In this document: positions 8,711 to 16,055 of the stretch, piece after piece
How positions within the stretch are numbered: position 1 is the first letter of the stretch
Layout: each line of letters opens with the position of its first letter
From: Bacteroidales bacterium
GTDB taxonomy: Bacteria > Bacteroidota > Bacteroidia > Bacteroidales > F082
Length of the DNA: 37,284 nt
Direction of reading: 5' to 3'
Assembly (NCBI GenBank): GCA_017965765.1
Contig: JAGCPJ010000056.1
Span: 1-37,284, forward strand
Position numbers and translations under genes: made by a program
The notes under the pieces: generated by a model
The model's input: the letters and a program-made list of their open reading frames with translations, nothing else
Told to the model about the DNA's origin: nothing
The model's database searches: none

Positions 8711-9622
8711 ATGAAAAACCGTTCGAAACTGATAGGGCACCTCAGCGTATTCTTTGCCTACACCATCTTCGGATTCAACATTATCATCTGCAAAGAGCTG
8801 ACCAACGCACATCTGGTCAGCTCTTTGGGTTTGTTTTGCTTCCGGTCGGTGGGGGCCTGTCTCCTGTTTTGGCTCATCTCGCTGTTTCTCCCCAAGGAGA
8901 AGGTGCCGTTCAAGGACCTCTGCGGCATCTTCATCGCTTCCATGCTGGGTTTCTTCCTCACCCAACTCTCCTATCTCGAATCCAGCAAGTTCACCACACC
9001 CCTCGACACCTCCATCATCACCTCCACCACCCCTATCTTCACCATGTTTATCGCCGCCATCGCCCTCAAGGAACCCATCACCTTGAAGAAAGCTGGAGGC
9101 GTAACCCTCAGCTTTGCAGGTGTCATCCTTCTGGTTCTCAACACCATCGGCGTCAACGGCAACGGCATCACCCAGTCCAAACCCATCGGCATCCTGCTGA
9201 TGATCGGCAACTGCCTGTTCTTCGCCTCCTACCTTGGCATCTTCAGGCCGCTTATCTCTAAATACCATGTGGTCACCTTCATGAAGTGGATCTTCCTCTT
9301 CTCCACCCTTGTGGCCGTGCCGCTCGACATCAAGGAATTGACGCATTTGCCCTTGGCAGAGATGAGCACCAGCTATTGGCTGCAACTGGGCTACATCATC
9401 GTCTTCGCCACCTTCATCGCCTATTTCCTGCTTCCCATCGGACAGAAACAGCTCCGTCCCACCGTGGTCAGCCTTTACACCTACGTACAGCCTTTGATCG
9501 GCATGGTAACCGCTATTGTTTTAGGTATGGACCGGTTGACCTGGCAGAAGATTTTAGCTGCAATTATGGTATTCACGGGCGCTTTCCTTGTCAACAAAAG
9601 CCGTAGCCGTCAAGGGCAGTAG
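8711..9622 (+). CDS. EamA/DMT family inner-membrane transporter
   Basis: The 303-residue protein is almost entirely hydrophobic, with about ten membrane helices in two similar halves. It starts with SVFFAYTIFGFNIIICK, contains SSKFTTPLDTSIITSTTPIFTMFIAAI and KKAGGVTLSFAGVILL in the first half, and ends with the second-half signature LRPTVVSLYTYVQPLIGMVTAIVLG. This is the drug/metabolite transporter superfamily, which exports or imports small metabolites; the substrate cannot be read from sequence. The open frame extends to 8567, but that would overlap porN and cross the terminator; ATG 8711 sits right behind a good promoter and gives the normal family length. Confidence 0.88.
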   Translation: MKNRSKLIGHLSVFFAYTIFGFNIIICKELTNAHLVSSLGLFCFRSVGACLLFWLISLFLPKEKVPFKDLCGIFIASMLGFFLTQLSYLESSKFTTPLDTSIITSTTPIFTMFIAAIALKEPITLKKAGGVTLSFAGVILLVLNTIGVNGNGITQSKPIGILLMIGNCLFFASYLGIFRPLISKYHVVTFMKWIFLFSTLVAVPLDIKELTHLPLAEMSTSYWLQLGYIIVFATFIAYFLLPIGQKQLRPTVVSLYTYVQPLIGMVTAIVLGMDRLTWQKILAAIMVFTGAFLVNKSRSRQGQ

Positions 9623-9690
9623 CATCCGAAGGATGCTAGCTCTGTAACCAGGACTCTTGTTACAGAGCTATCATCCGCCTTTGGCGGATG
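9621..9690. repeat. Three adjacent hairpins (extragenic palindromes)
   Basis: Hairpin 1 is AGCATCC/GGATGCT (9621-9637). Hairpin 2 has a perfect 12-bp stem, TAGCTCTGTAAC (9637-9648) with GTTACAGAGCTA (9659-9670). Hairpin 3 is CATCCGCC/GGCGGATG (9672-9690) with a TTT loop. The first overlaps the transporter stop codon. They probably end or protect the transporter mRNA; no strong U-run follows until 9713. Confidence 0.7.
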
Positions 9691-9737
9691 TCCTGTCCGT
9701 TACTACACAATCACTTTTTTCACGTCACTTTTTTTAC

Positions 9738-9745
9738 TATCTTTG
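9738..9745 (+). promoter_or_regulatory. TAnnTTTG promoter of recG
   Basis: TATCTTTG ends 5 nt before ATG 9751, implying a leaderless or near-leaderless recG mRNA. Confidence 0.7.
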
Positions 9746-9750
9746 CGGGG

Positions 9751-11856
9751 ATGGAAGTCAACTTGTTGCATACCAACATCAGCTACCTGAAAGGCGTTGG
9801 GCCGAAGAAGGCAGAGATCCTGGGCAAAGAGCTCAAGGTGTTCACCTTCATGGACATGCTCAACCAGTTCCCTTTTCGGTATATCGACAAAAGCCAGATC
9901 CACAAGGTGGCGCAAGTGAACGACGACTTGGTGTATTACCAACTCATCGGTACCATTGGCGATGTGCAACTTGTAGGGGCACCAAGAGCCAGCCGGGCCA
10001 CCGCCAGGTTCACTGACGAAACAGGCTCCATCGAACTCGTGTTTTTCCGTGGCCTAAAATGGATCAAGGATCGCTTCAAGCCTGGCAAACGGTATGTGCT
10101 TTTCGGCAAGGCCAGCGAGTTCAACCACAACTACAACTTCGTCCATCCCGAGATCGAGGAATACAACCCCAACGACCCCCTCATCGGAGAGGGGCTGCAA
10201 GGCGTGTATAACACCACTGAAAAGATGAAGGACCACGGTCTAGGTACCCGACAGATTGCCAAGATGCAACGTCAAATCCTCCAGCAGGTGATGGATTATA
10301 TCCCAGAGACCCTACCACAGGAGCTGATGCATCGGGAGAACCTCATCCCTCGGAAATACGCCTACTACCAGATCCATATCCCCTCCAACAATATCGAGAT
10401 ACAGCAGGCCACGCGACGCTTGAAATACGAGGAGCATCTCTTTTTCCAGCTCAAGCTGCTGCGTGCCAAGAAACGCCGCGAGAGCCTCAACCAAGGCTAT
10501 GTGTTCAGCCAGGTGGGCGACTATTTCAACACGTTTTATAAGGAGCACCTACCCTTCCCGCTCACCAATGCCCAAAAGCGTGTCATCCGTGAAATCCGTA
10601 TCGACCTCGGCAGTGGGCACCAGATGAACCGCCTGCTACAAGGCGACGTGGGCAGCTGCAAGACCATCGTTGCCCTTATGGTGATGCTGCTGGCCTTGGA
10701 TAACGGCTACCAGGCCTGCTTGATGGCCCCTACGGAGATCTTGGCCACCCAGCACTTTGCCACGCTCAAGGAACAGCTCAAGGACTTGCCTGTGAAGTTC
10801 GCCCTGCTCACCGGTTCCACCAAGACCAAGGAACGCCGCGAGATCTATAGCGGACTGGAGGACGGCACCATGCAGATCATCGTGGGTACCCACGCCCTCA
10901 TCGAGGAAAAGGTGGTTTTCAAGAAACTGGGACTGGCCATCATCGATGAACAGCACCGCTTCGGCGTGGCGCAACGCTCCAAGTTCTGGGAAAAGACCGA
11001 CCGCCCACCGCACACACTGGTGATGACGGCCACCCCCATCCCCCGCACCTTGGCCATGACCCAATACGGTGACCTCGACGTGTCGAAAATCGACGAGTTG
11101 CCTCCTGGCAGAAAACCCGTGGAGACCTACCACGTTTATGATGACGACCGCTACCGCATCATGATGTTCATGAAGCAGCAGATCGCCAAAGGACGACAGA
11201 TCTACGTGGTCTATCCCTTGATCAAGGAATCGGAGAAAACCGACATGATCGCCTTGCAAGAGGGTTATGAGGCATTGCTGAGGGACTTCCCCGAGCCGGA
11301 ATACAAGATCTCCGTATGTCACGGCCAGCTGAAGCCCGAGGACAAGGACTTCGAGATGCAACGTTTCATCACCAAGAACACCCAGATCATGGTAGCCACC
11401 ACCGTCATCGAGGTGGGGGTGAACGTACCCAATGCCAGCGTGATGATCATCGAGAACGCCAACAGGTTCGGCCTCTCGCAGCTACACCAGCTGCGAGGCC
11501 GTGTTGGACGCGGCGCCGACCAGTCCTATTGCATCCTGGTCACCGACCACAAGCTCACCGCCGACGGCAAGACCCGCATGAAGACCATGTGCAGCACCAG
11601 CGACGGCTTTCAGATCGCCGAAGTGGATCTGGAACTCCGTGGTCCTGGCGAGACGGGCGGCCTCAGACAGTCAGGGCAAATCGAGATGCTCATCGGCGAT
11701 TTGCAAAAAGACGGGACTCTGATTCCCCAGGTGCGCGATGCCGCCATCCGTATTTTGAACGACGACCCAAAACTCATCAAACCGGAGAACAGGATGCTCC
11801 GAGAACACTATAAGGAGCTGTTTGCTCAGACGTTCGACTGGAGCCAGATCGGGTAG
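9751..11856 (+). CDS. recG: ATP-dependent DNA helicase RecG
   Basis: RecG remodels stalled replication forks and recombination junctions. The 701-residue protein has the N-terminal wedge/OB region (1-270), with YLKGVGPKKAEIL at the start, then helicase motifs: motif I GDVGSCKT (298-305), APTEILATQH, DEQH (399-402), TATPIPRTLAM, and C-terminal LRGRVGRGADQSYC. Motif I has Cys303 (codon TGC at 10657-10659) where the Walker A consensus has Gly. The rest of the protein is full length and well conserved, so this is unlikely to be a decayed gene. ATG 9751 was chosen over the upstream ATG 9688 because the promoter lies between them and the family N-terminus begins at MEVNLLHT. Confidence 0.95.
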   Translation: MEVNLLHTNISYLKGVGPKKAEILGKELKVFTFMDMLNQFPFRYIDKSQIHKVAQVNDDLVYYQLIGTIGDVQLVGAPRASRATARFTDETGSIELVFFRGLKWIKDRFKPGKRYVLFGKASEFNHNYNFVHPEIEEYNPNDPLIGEGLQGVYNTTEKMKDHGLGTRQIAKMQRQILQQVMDYIPETLPQELMHRENLIPRKYAYYQIHIPSNNIEIQQATRRLKYEEHLFFQLKLLRAKKRRESLNQGYVFSQVGDYFNTFYKEHLPFPLTNAQKRVIREIRIDLGSGHQMNRLLQGDVGSCKTIVALMVMLLALDNGYQACLMAPTEILATQHFATLKEQLKDLPVKFALLTGSTKTKERREIYSGLEDGTMQIIVGTHALIEEKVVFKKLGLAIIDEQHRFGVAQRSKFWEKTDRPPHTLVMTATPIPRTLAMTQYGDLDVSKIDELPPGRKPVETYHVYDDDRYRIMMFMKQQIAKGRQIYVVYPLIKESEKTDMIALQEGYEALLRDFPEPEYKISVCHGQLKPEDKDFEMQRFITKNTQIMVATTVIEVGVNVPNASVMIIENANRFGLSQLHQLRGRVGRGADQSYCILVTDHKLTADGKTRMKTMCSTSDGFQIAEVDLELRGPGETGGLRQSGQIEMLIGDLQKDGTLIPQVRDAAIRILNDDPKLIKPENRMLREHYKELFAQTFDWSQIG

Positions 11857-11866
11857 AAATGAAATA

Positions 11867-11911
11867 ATTTTATTTCAAATAGTTTTATTTCAAATAATTT
11901 TATTACATTTG
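11867..11911 (+). repeat. Three copies of a 15-bp AT-rich repeat
   Basis: ATTTTATTTCAAATA (11867-11881), GTTTTATTTCAAATA (11882-11896) and a diverged copy, ATTTTATTACATTTG (11897-11911). The third copy ends in the promoter element TACATTTG. Confidence 0.9.
11904..11911 (+). promoter_or_regulatory. TAnnTTTG promoter of the AAA ATPase gene
   Basis: TACATTTG lies in the third copy of the 15-bp repeat and ends 14 nt before ATG 11926. Confidence 0.6.
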
Positions 11912-11925
11912 CAAAAAACTGTGAT

Positions 11926-13068
11926 ATGAACATTCCATTTACCTACGGCAAAATTGTCGATGAGCTTGATTTTACTGATAGATTGGAAGAAACCGCACAT
12001 TTGGTTTCCTGTTTCCAATCGCTAACCAACACGGCCATCATCTCCCCAAGACGTTGGGGAAAGTCCTCGTTGGTGGCAAAAGCCGTAAAGGAAACCGAAC
12101 ACAAACAGAAAGATATTTTGTTCGTTCGCATGAACATTTTCAAATGCGAAAACCCACAGGAGTTCTATGAGCTCTATGCCAAAAGAATTATGGAAGAGGT
12201 CTCTTCGTCGGCTGAATCCCTGCTAGCAAACGCCAAGGAGTTCATTTCCCGATTACTTCCCAAGCTTTCTCTTTCAGACCCTTTGGGACAATACGAAATC
12301 GCTTTGGGAGTAAATGTCAAAGACAATCCAATCGAAGAGGACATTCTGGATTTGCCACAGCAAATTGCCGCCAAGAAAAAAAAGAAAGTTGTCGTTTGCA
12401 TCGATGAGTTTCAACAAATCGGAGAATTCCCTGACACTGTAAAATTTCAAAAAATCCTAAGAAACCATTGGCAGGAGCACAAAGATGTCGCTTATATTCT
12501 TTATGGCAGCAAAAAACACATGATGCTGAATATTTTCGGAAAAAACAGCAGCCCGTTCTATCGGTTTGGCGATATGATGTCTATCGAGAAGATCACCAAT
12601 GAAGAATGGAAAAAATTCATTGTTACCCGATTCAAGGACACTGGGAAAACCATCACGGCGGAAACAGCTGGATACTTAGCCGAACAAGTTGAGAATCATC
12701 CCTATTATGTTCAGCAACTCGCCCAATATGCTTGGCTTCGCACCAAGAAAACTTGTACAGAAGAGATTGTGGACAATGCTTTGCTGGCCATGTTGTATTC
12801 TCTTAATCTCCAGTTTGTCAACCTCATGGACTCGCTCACTGAAAAGCAACGAAATTTCCTTTGTGCCATTAGTGAAGGGGTTAAAAACTTGACCTCCGGG
12901 AAAACGCTTCATCAATACCGAATGGGAACCAGCGCAAACATTCGCATCATCAAAAACGCCTTACTGAAACGCGACCTCATCGATGTCACGGGAAAAAACA
13001 TCCAGATACAAGATCCTCTTTTGAAACGGTGGATTATTGAAGAGTATTCTAGAATAGATAAAAGTTAA
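11926..13068 (+). CDS. AAA/STAND-like ATPase of the archaeal-type ATPase family
   Basis: The 380-residue protein opens with [22 protein letters not shown], typical of PF01637-type ATPases. Walker A is SPRRWGKSS (40-48) and Walker B is VVVCIDEF (155-162). [11 protein letters not shown] follows as a sensor region, and the C-terminal third looks like a winged helix ([19 protein letters not shown] onward). These soluble ATPases are widespread in Bacteroidota and archaea and mostly uncharacterised; some act in stress or defence settings. It is visibly more AT-rich than its neighbours and has its own promoter, which suggests later acquisition. Its stop overlaps the stop of the converging rfaE2-like gene, and its last codons lie in a heptamer tract. 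Confidence 0.82.
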   Translation: MNIPFTYGKIVDELDFTDRLEETAHLVSCFQSLTNTAIISPRRWGKSSLVAKAVKETEHKQKDILFVRMNIFKCENPQEFYELYAKRIMEEVSSSAESLLANAKEFISRLLPKLSLSDPLGQYEIALGVNVKDNPIEEDILDLPQQIAAKKKKKVVVCIDEFQQIGEFPDTVKFQKILRNHWQEHKDVAYILYGSKKHMMLNIFGKNSSPFYRFGDMMSIEKITNEEWKKFIVTRFKDTGKTITAETAGYLAEQVENHPYYVQQLAQYAWLRTKKTCTEEIVDNALLAMLYSLNLQFVNLMDSLTEKQRNFLCAISEGVKNLTSGKTLHQYRMGTSANIRIIKNALLKRDLIDVTGKNIQIQDPLLKRWIIEEYSRIDKS

Positions 13069-13090
13069 GAGATAAAAGACAAAAGTTTGG
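13056..13090. repeat. Heptamer tract I across two converging stop codons
   Basis: The units are AGATAAA, AGTTAAG, AGATAAA, AGACAAA and AGTTTGG. The second unit contains both stop codons, TAA of the ATPase (13066-13068) and the reverse-strand TAA of the rfaE2-like gene (13065-13067). The repeat therefore encodes the last residues of both proteins. Confidence 0.65.
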
Positions 13091-13574
13091 TCGTGGAATA
13101 ACCCTCCACCAGAGGCACCGTCTCCACTTTGCCGCCGTAGGAGGTGACGATGTCGTAACCGACAATTTCTTCGACTTTGTAATCGGCACCTTTGACCAAG
13201 ACATCGGGATGGACGGCCTTGATCAGTTCGTAGGGCGTGTCCTCATCAAACAGCACCACGGCATCCACAAAGCTTAGCGAGGCGAGCACCAAGGCACGGG
13301 CTTCCTCGTTATTCACAGGTCGCCCCTCCCCTTTCAACCTTCTCACAGACGCATCGGTGTTCAATCCCACCACCAACACATCACCCATATCGGCAGCTTT
13401 CGCGAGGTATTCGATGTGGCCGCGATGAAGAATGTCGAAACAGCCGTTGGTGAAAACCACCTTTAACCCTTGGGAGTGGAAAACGGAAAGTGGAAAACGG
13501 AAAGTTTTCTGTTCTCCGTTTTCCGTTCTCCGTTCATAATAGATTTTATTCTTGATCAGCTGAAGGTTGTCCAT
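13065..13574 (-). CDS. rfaE2: RfaE2-like heptose-1-phosphate adenylyltransferase
   Basis: The 169-residue nucleotidyltransferase has [15 protein letters not shown] (39-53) with the HxGH site H50/G52/H53, then [19 protein letters not shown] and the late [10 protein letters not shown]. This matches the adenylyltransferase half of HldE/RfaE, which makes ADP-D-glycero-beta-D-manno-heptose for LPS inner core or other glycans. Residues about 14-35 are not family sequence: they are the translation of heptamer tract B ([21 protein letters not shown]) in place of the usual N-terminal helix linker. The gene overlaps the gtrA-like stop by 29 bp and ends the long minus-strand operon. The family also contains other cytidylyl/adenylyltransferases, so the substrate is inferred. 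Confidence 0.85.
   Translation of the reverse strand: MDNLQLIKNKIYYERRTENGEQKTFRFPLSVFHSQGLKVVFTNGCFDILHRGHIEYLAKAADMGDVLVVGLNTDASVRRLKGEGRPVNNEEARALVLASLSFVDAVVLFDEDTPYELIKAVHPDVLVKGADYKVEEIVGYDIVTSYGGKVETVPLVEGYSTTKLLSFIS
13476..13535. repeat. Heptamer tract B, inverted pair, inside rfaE2
   Basis: On the plus strand, GGAAAAC/GGAAAGT units run to about 13505 and are followed by their reverse complement (CTCCGTT/TTCCGTT units) to 13535. The tract can fold into an imperfect hairpin. It is read in frame as residues about 14-33 of the rfaE2-like protein. Confidence 0.9.
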
Positions 13575-14091
13575 GGTCGGTTTTGTTTTTCTTGAAAGCG
13601 TAGAACTTGTTTGTTAAATAACTGAAAGTCACACAGATAATGGATATGATGACATAGGAAACCGTCGGCCACCAATGGAAGATCTCCACAAAGAGCTTCA
13701 GACCTAGGTAGTTGATCACGATGTTACCGATGGTGACCAGCAGATAGCGCACGATTTGGGTCCTTCCCCGCAAGGTGGAACCTGCAAAGCTGATATGCCG
13801 TGCCATCCAGAAACCCGTCAGGAAGGTGATGGGGAACTTGAAGACAAAAGCGGCGATATGCGGCGTGAAAGCAATGAATCCCAGGTCGAAGATCCTAGCA
13901 TGGAAGACGAAGTGGTAGAACACATAGTAAAGCACCCATTCCAAGGCCAGGTTCAGTCCACCGCAGCAGCCATAGCGGAACAATTCCAAAGGCATGATCT
14001 TCCGGAAGGGAGGATAGAAGAAGTCGATGACCTTGATCAACAGGCGTTCTATACGGTATTCTATGTGGCGAATGGCTCTTTTCACACCCAA
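13546..14091 (-). CDS. GtrA family membrane protein
   Basis: The 181-residue protein has about four membrane helices. [22 protein letters not shown] starts the GtrA core, [15 protein letters not shown] lies in the middle, and [12 protein letters not shown] is the family's typical C-terminal text. GtrA-like proteins are thought to flip or help move polyprenyl-linked sugars across the inner membrane. The gene overlaps the mevalonate kinase stop by 10 bp and the rfaE2-like start by 29 bp, so the three are probably one transcript. A polyprenyl-glycan role would fit its place beside isoprenoid genes and a heptose-type nucleotidyltransferase, but that is inference. Confidence 0.82.
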   Translation of the reverse strand: MGVKRAIRHIEYRIERLLIKVIDFFYPPFRKIMPLELFRYGCCGGLNLALEWVLYYVFYHFVFHARIFDLGFIAFTPHIAAFVFKFPITFLTGFWMARHISFAGSTLRGRTQIVRYLLVTIGNIVINYLGLKLFVEIFHWWPTVSYVIISIICVTFSYLTNKFYAFKKNKTDHGQPSADQE

Positions 14092-14969
14092 ATCAATTGA
14101 TAATCATTCATAAATTCCGTGGCTTTAGCGACATCGTCGGTGAAGCCGAGCACATAGCCACCGCCTCCCGAACCCGAGATCTTGAATCCGATGTTGAAAT
14201 CAGGCTTTTCAAGGAAGAGGTCGATGCTGTTGTCGGTAATCATCGGGCGGAGGAATCGCAGCTGTCCCTCAGTAAGCTGGCGAAGCGAGGCGAAAAACGC
14301 CGTCTTCTCCCCTTCCAACAGTTGCCTGATGCAGTTGCTCACGCAAGGCACATAATCCGTCTGGAAGGCCTTGAGATAGTCGGGGTCCTCCCGTTTATTC
14401 CTGAAATACTGCACCAAGGGCTTGGTGTTGCTTTTGATGCCTGTATCTGCCAGAAAAACATGGATGTCCGTCGGCATGAAATCTTCAGGCAGGAGCGTCA
14501 ACCTCTGGGAGGTAATCCGGAAGGGTTGGTTCAGGTAGCATTGCAAGGGGTCGATGCCCGAGCTGCTACCGTGGAAGCAGCTTTCCATCCGGCCCAAGAT
14601 ACGTTTCAACTCAAGTGCCTCTTCAACGGTGACGGTAGCATAGCGGCTAAAGACGGCAGCGGTCAAGGTGCCAGAGCTGCCCAGTCCATAGCCTGTAGGC
14701 ACGTTGGCATCGAAATAGAGACCCGCCTCCAGATCTGCTTGGAAACGGTTGAAATCAAAGAAAGATGAGAGTTCGGCATCCGACTGGAGGTATTGGCAGA
14801 ACTTCCTAACACTTTTGTTGGAATAGGCAGCACCGGGCGACGTCAACGCAGGATCCATCCGCCATTCCCCCTGGTATTTCCTAAAAGGAATCATTAAGGC
14901 GGTGGCGTCGAATATCATCGAATACTCGCCGAAAAGGATGATCTTGCTATAGAACGTCTTTCTCATCAT
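14082..14969 (-). CDS. mvk: Mevalonate kinase (GHMP superfamily)
   Basis: Phosphorylates mevalonate to 5-phosphomevalonate. The 295-residue protein has YSKIILFGEYSMI (7-19), the GHMP phosphate loop GYGLGSSGTLTAAV (93-106), E129 followed by FHGSSSGIDP (132-141) with candidate catalytic Asp140, and the C-terminal glycine-rich SGSGGGGYVLGF. The HGxxSGxD pattern separates mevalonate kinase from the other two GHMP enzymes in this operon. It follows mvaD by 3 bp and overlaps the gtrA-like gene by 10 bp. The family assignment is strong; the precise substrate rests on motif and context. Confidence 0.85.
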   Translation of the reverse strand: MMRKTFYSKIILFGEYSMIFDATALMIPFRKYQGEWRMDPALTSPGAAYSNKSVRKFCQYLQSDAELSSFFDFNRFQADLEAGLYFDANVPTGYGLGSSGTLTAAVFSRYATVTVEEALELKRILGRMESCFHGSSSGIDPLQCYLNQPFRITSQRLTLLPEDFMPTDIHVFLADTGIKSNTKPLVQYFRNKREDPDYLKAFQTDYVPCVSNCIRQLLEGEKTAFFASLRQLTEGQLRFLRPMITDNSIDLFLEKPDFNIGFKISGSGGGGYVLGFTDDVAKATEFMNDYQLIWV

Positions 14970-14972
14970 CGT

Positions 14973-16043
14973 TTATAATCTTGAAGCACCGTCACCGACA
15001 CCGTCAGCAATCCATAGTCCGCCCGTGCAATACGTCTCCAGTTCATCCATGATGAAACGTTCCACCATCTCCGCATATTGTGCCGGATAGAGGATATGCA
15101 CATTGGGACCGGCATCGAGGGTGAAGCAGACCGGGATGTCCATTTCCCTACGGAAGCTCCTCAGGGACTCTATGATCTTCAGGGTATCAGGTTTCATCAA
15201 GATGAAGGAAGGTTCGGAGCACATCATGAGGGCATGAAGTTGCATGGCTTCCGATTCAGTGATGCGGATGAACGTCTCCAGATCGCCCGTCCGCAAAGCG
15301 TCCAACAGCAGGGAGACATTTTGTTTTGCCGTGGCGTATCGTGAAGCCGCGTAGGGGTTGGTATCCATCAAGGTGTGGCCGGCACGGCTGGAGACCGTTT
15401 TCTGGGCATCGCTGACAATCAAGATGCTGTCGCGGAAGTCTCTGAACACCGGAGCGATCTCATTTTCCAACGAAACGGCATAGTCATCGGAGCTGTCGTT
15501 CATCGCTGGTGTTGTCCCCCACAGGGCCATCTTGGGGAAGACGGAACGGCAGGCGCTTCCCGAGGCCAGGCGTGAGAAATAGGAAGCTTTGGTGCGATCG
15601 ATGGCATTCGTACCCTTAGCCGCGCTTTCGATGTCAAGCAGGCAAAGCACCAGGGCGCTCATCGAAGACGCCGACGAGGCGATGCCGGAGGAGTGCGGGA
15701 AGGTGTTACGGCTTTGGATCCGAAGATCCAGTTGGTCGATAAAGGGGAAAAACTCGCGCTGTTCCAGCAAAAACTGCTCGATCTTCGCCCGGAAGGCCTC
15801 ATTGGGTTTCCCTTCAAAGCTGAAGTCCAAGCTGAATTTGTCCGATTTCTCATAGAAGACGGAGGTCTCTGTACGGCATTGACTCAAGGTGAAGCTGATG
15901 GAAGGGTTTTGCGGGAGTTGCTTTCCTTTCTTGCCCCAATACTTCACCAAGGCGATGTTCGACGGGCTCTGCCATCGGGTCCCGCCGTGGAAATCGTCAG
16001 GCAGTTCGTTGCGATACGCTTCTTTAATCCAACGTTGCTCCAT
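14973..16043 (-). CDS. mvaD: Diphosphomevalonate decarboxylase
   Basis: Converts 5-diphosphomevalonate to isopentenyl diphosphate with ATP. The 356-residue protein shows SPSNIALVKYWGKK (26-39), PSISFTLS (47-54), the phosphate loop HSSGIASSASSMSAL (117-131), RLASGSACRS (158-167) and FTLDAGPNVHIL, whose Asp is the expected catalytic residue. This combination is specific to MvaD among GHMP proteins. It lies 12 bp after the GYDIA kinase and 3 bp before mevalonate kinase, so these genes are transcribed together. Confidence 0.93.
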   Translation of the reverse strand: MEQRWIKEAYRNELPDDFHGGTRWQSPSNIALVKYWGKKGKQLPQNPSISFTLSQCRTETSVFYEKSDKFSLDFSFEGKPNEAFRAKIEQFLLEQREFFPFIDQLDLRIQSRNTFPHSSGIASSASSMSALVLCLLDIESAAKGTNAIDRTKASYFSRLASGSACRSVFPKMALWGTTPAMNDSSDDYAVSLENEIAPVFRDFRDSILIVSDAQKTVSSRAGHTLMDTNPYAASRYATAKQNVSLLLDALRTGDLETFIRITESEAMQLHALMMCSEPSFILMKPDTLKIIESLRSFRREMDIPVCFTLDAGPNVHILYPAQYAEMVERFIMDELETYCTGGLWIADGVGDGASRL

Positions 16044-16055
16044 GATAAATATCTG

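Noticed and set aside
9688-9750. Upstream ATG for recG
   Set aside because: The promoter lies between it and ATG 9751, and the family N-terminus starts at 9751.
11926-13068. Defence system centred on the ATPase
   Set aside because: No nuclease, toxin, methylase or other effector gene lies next to it; both neighbours are housekeeping genes.
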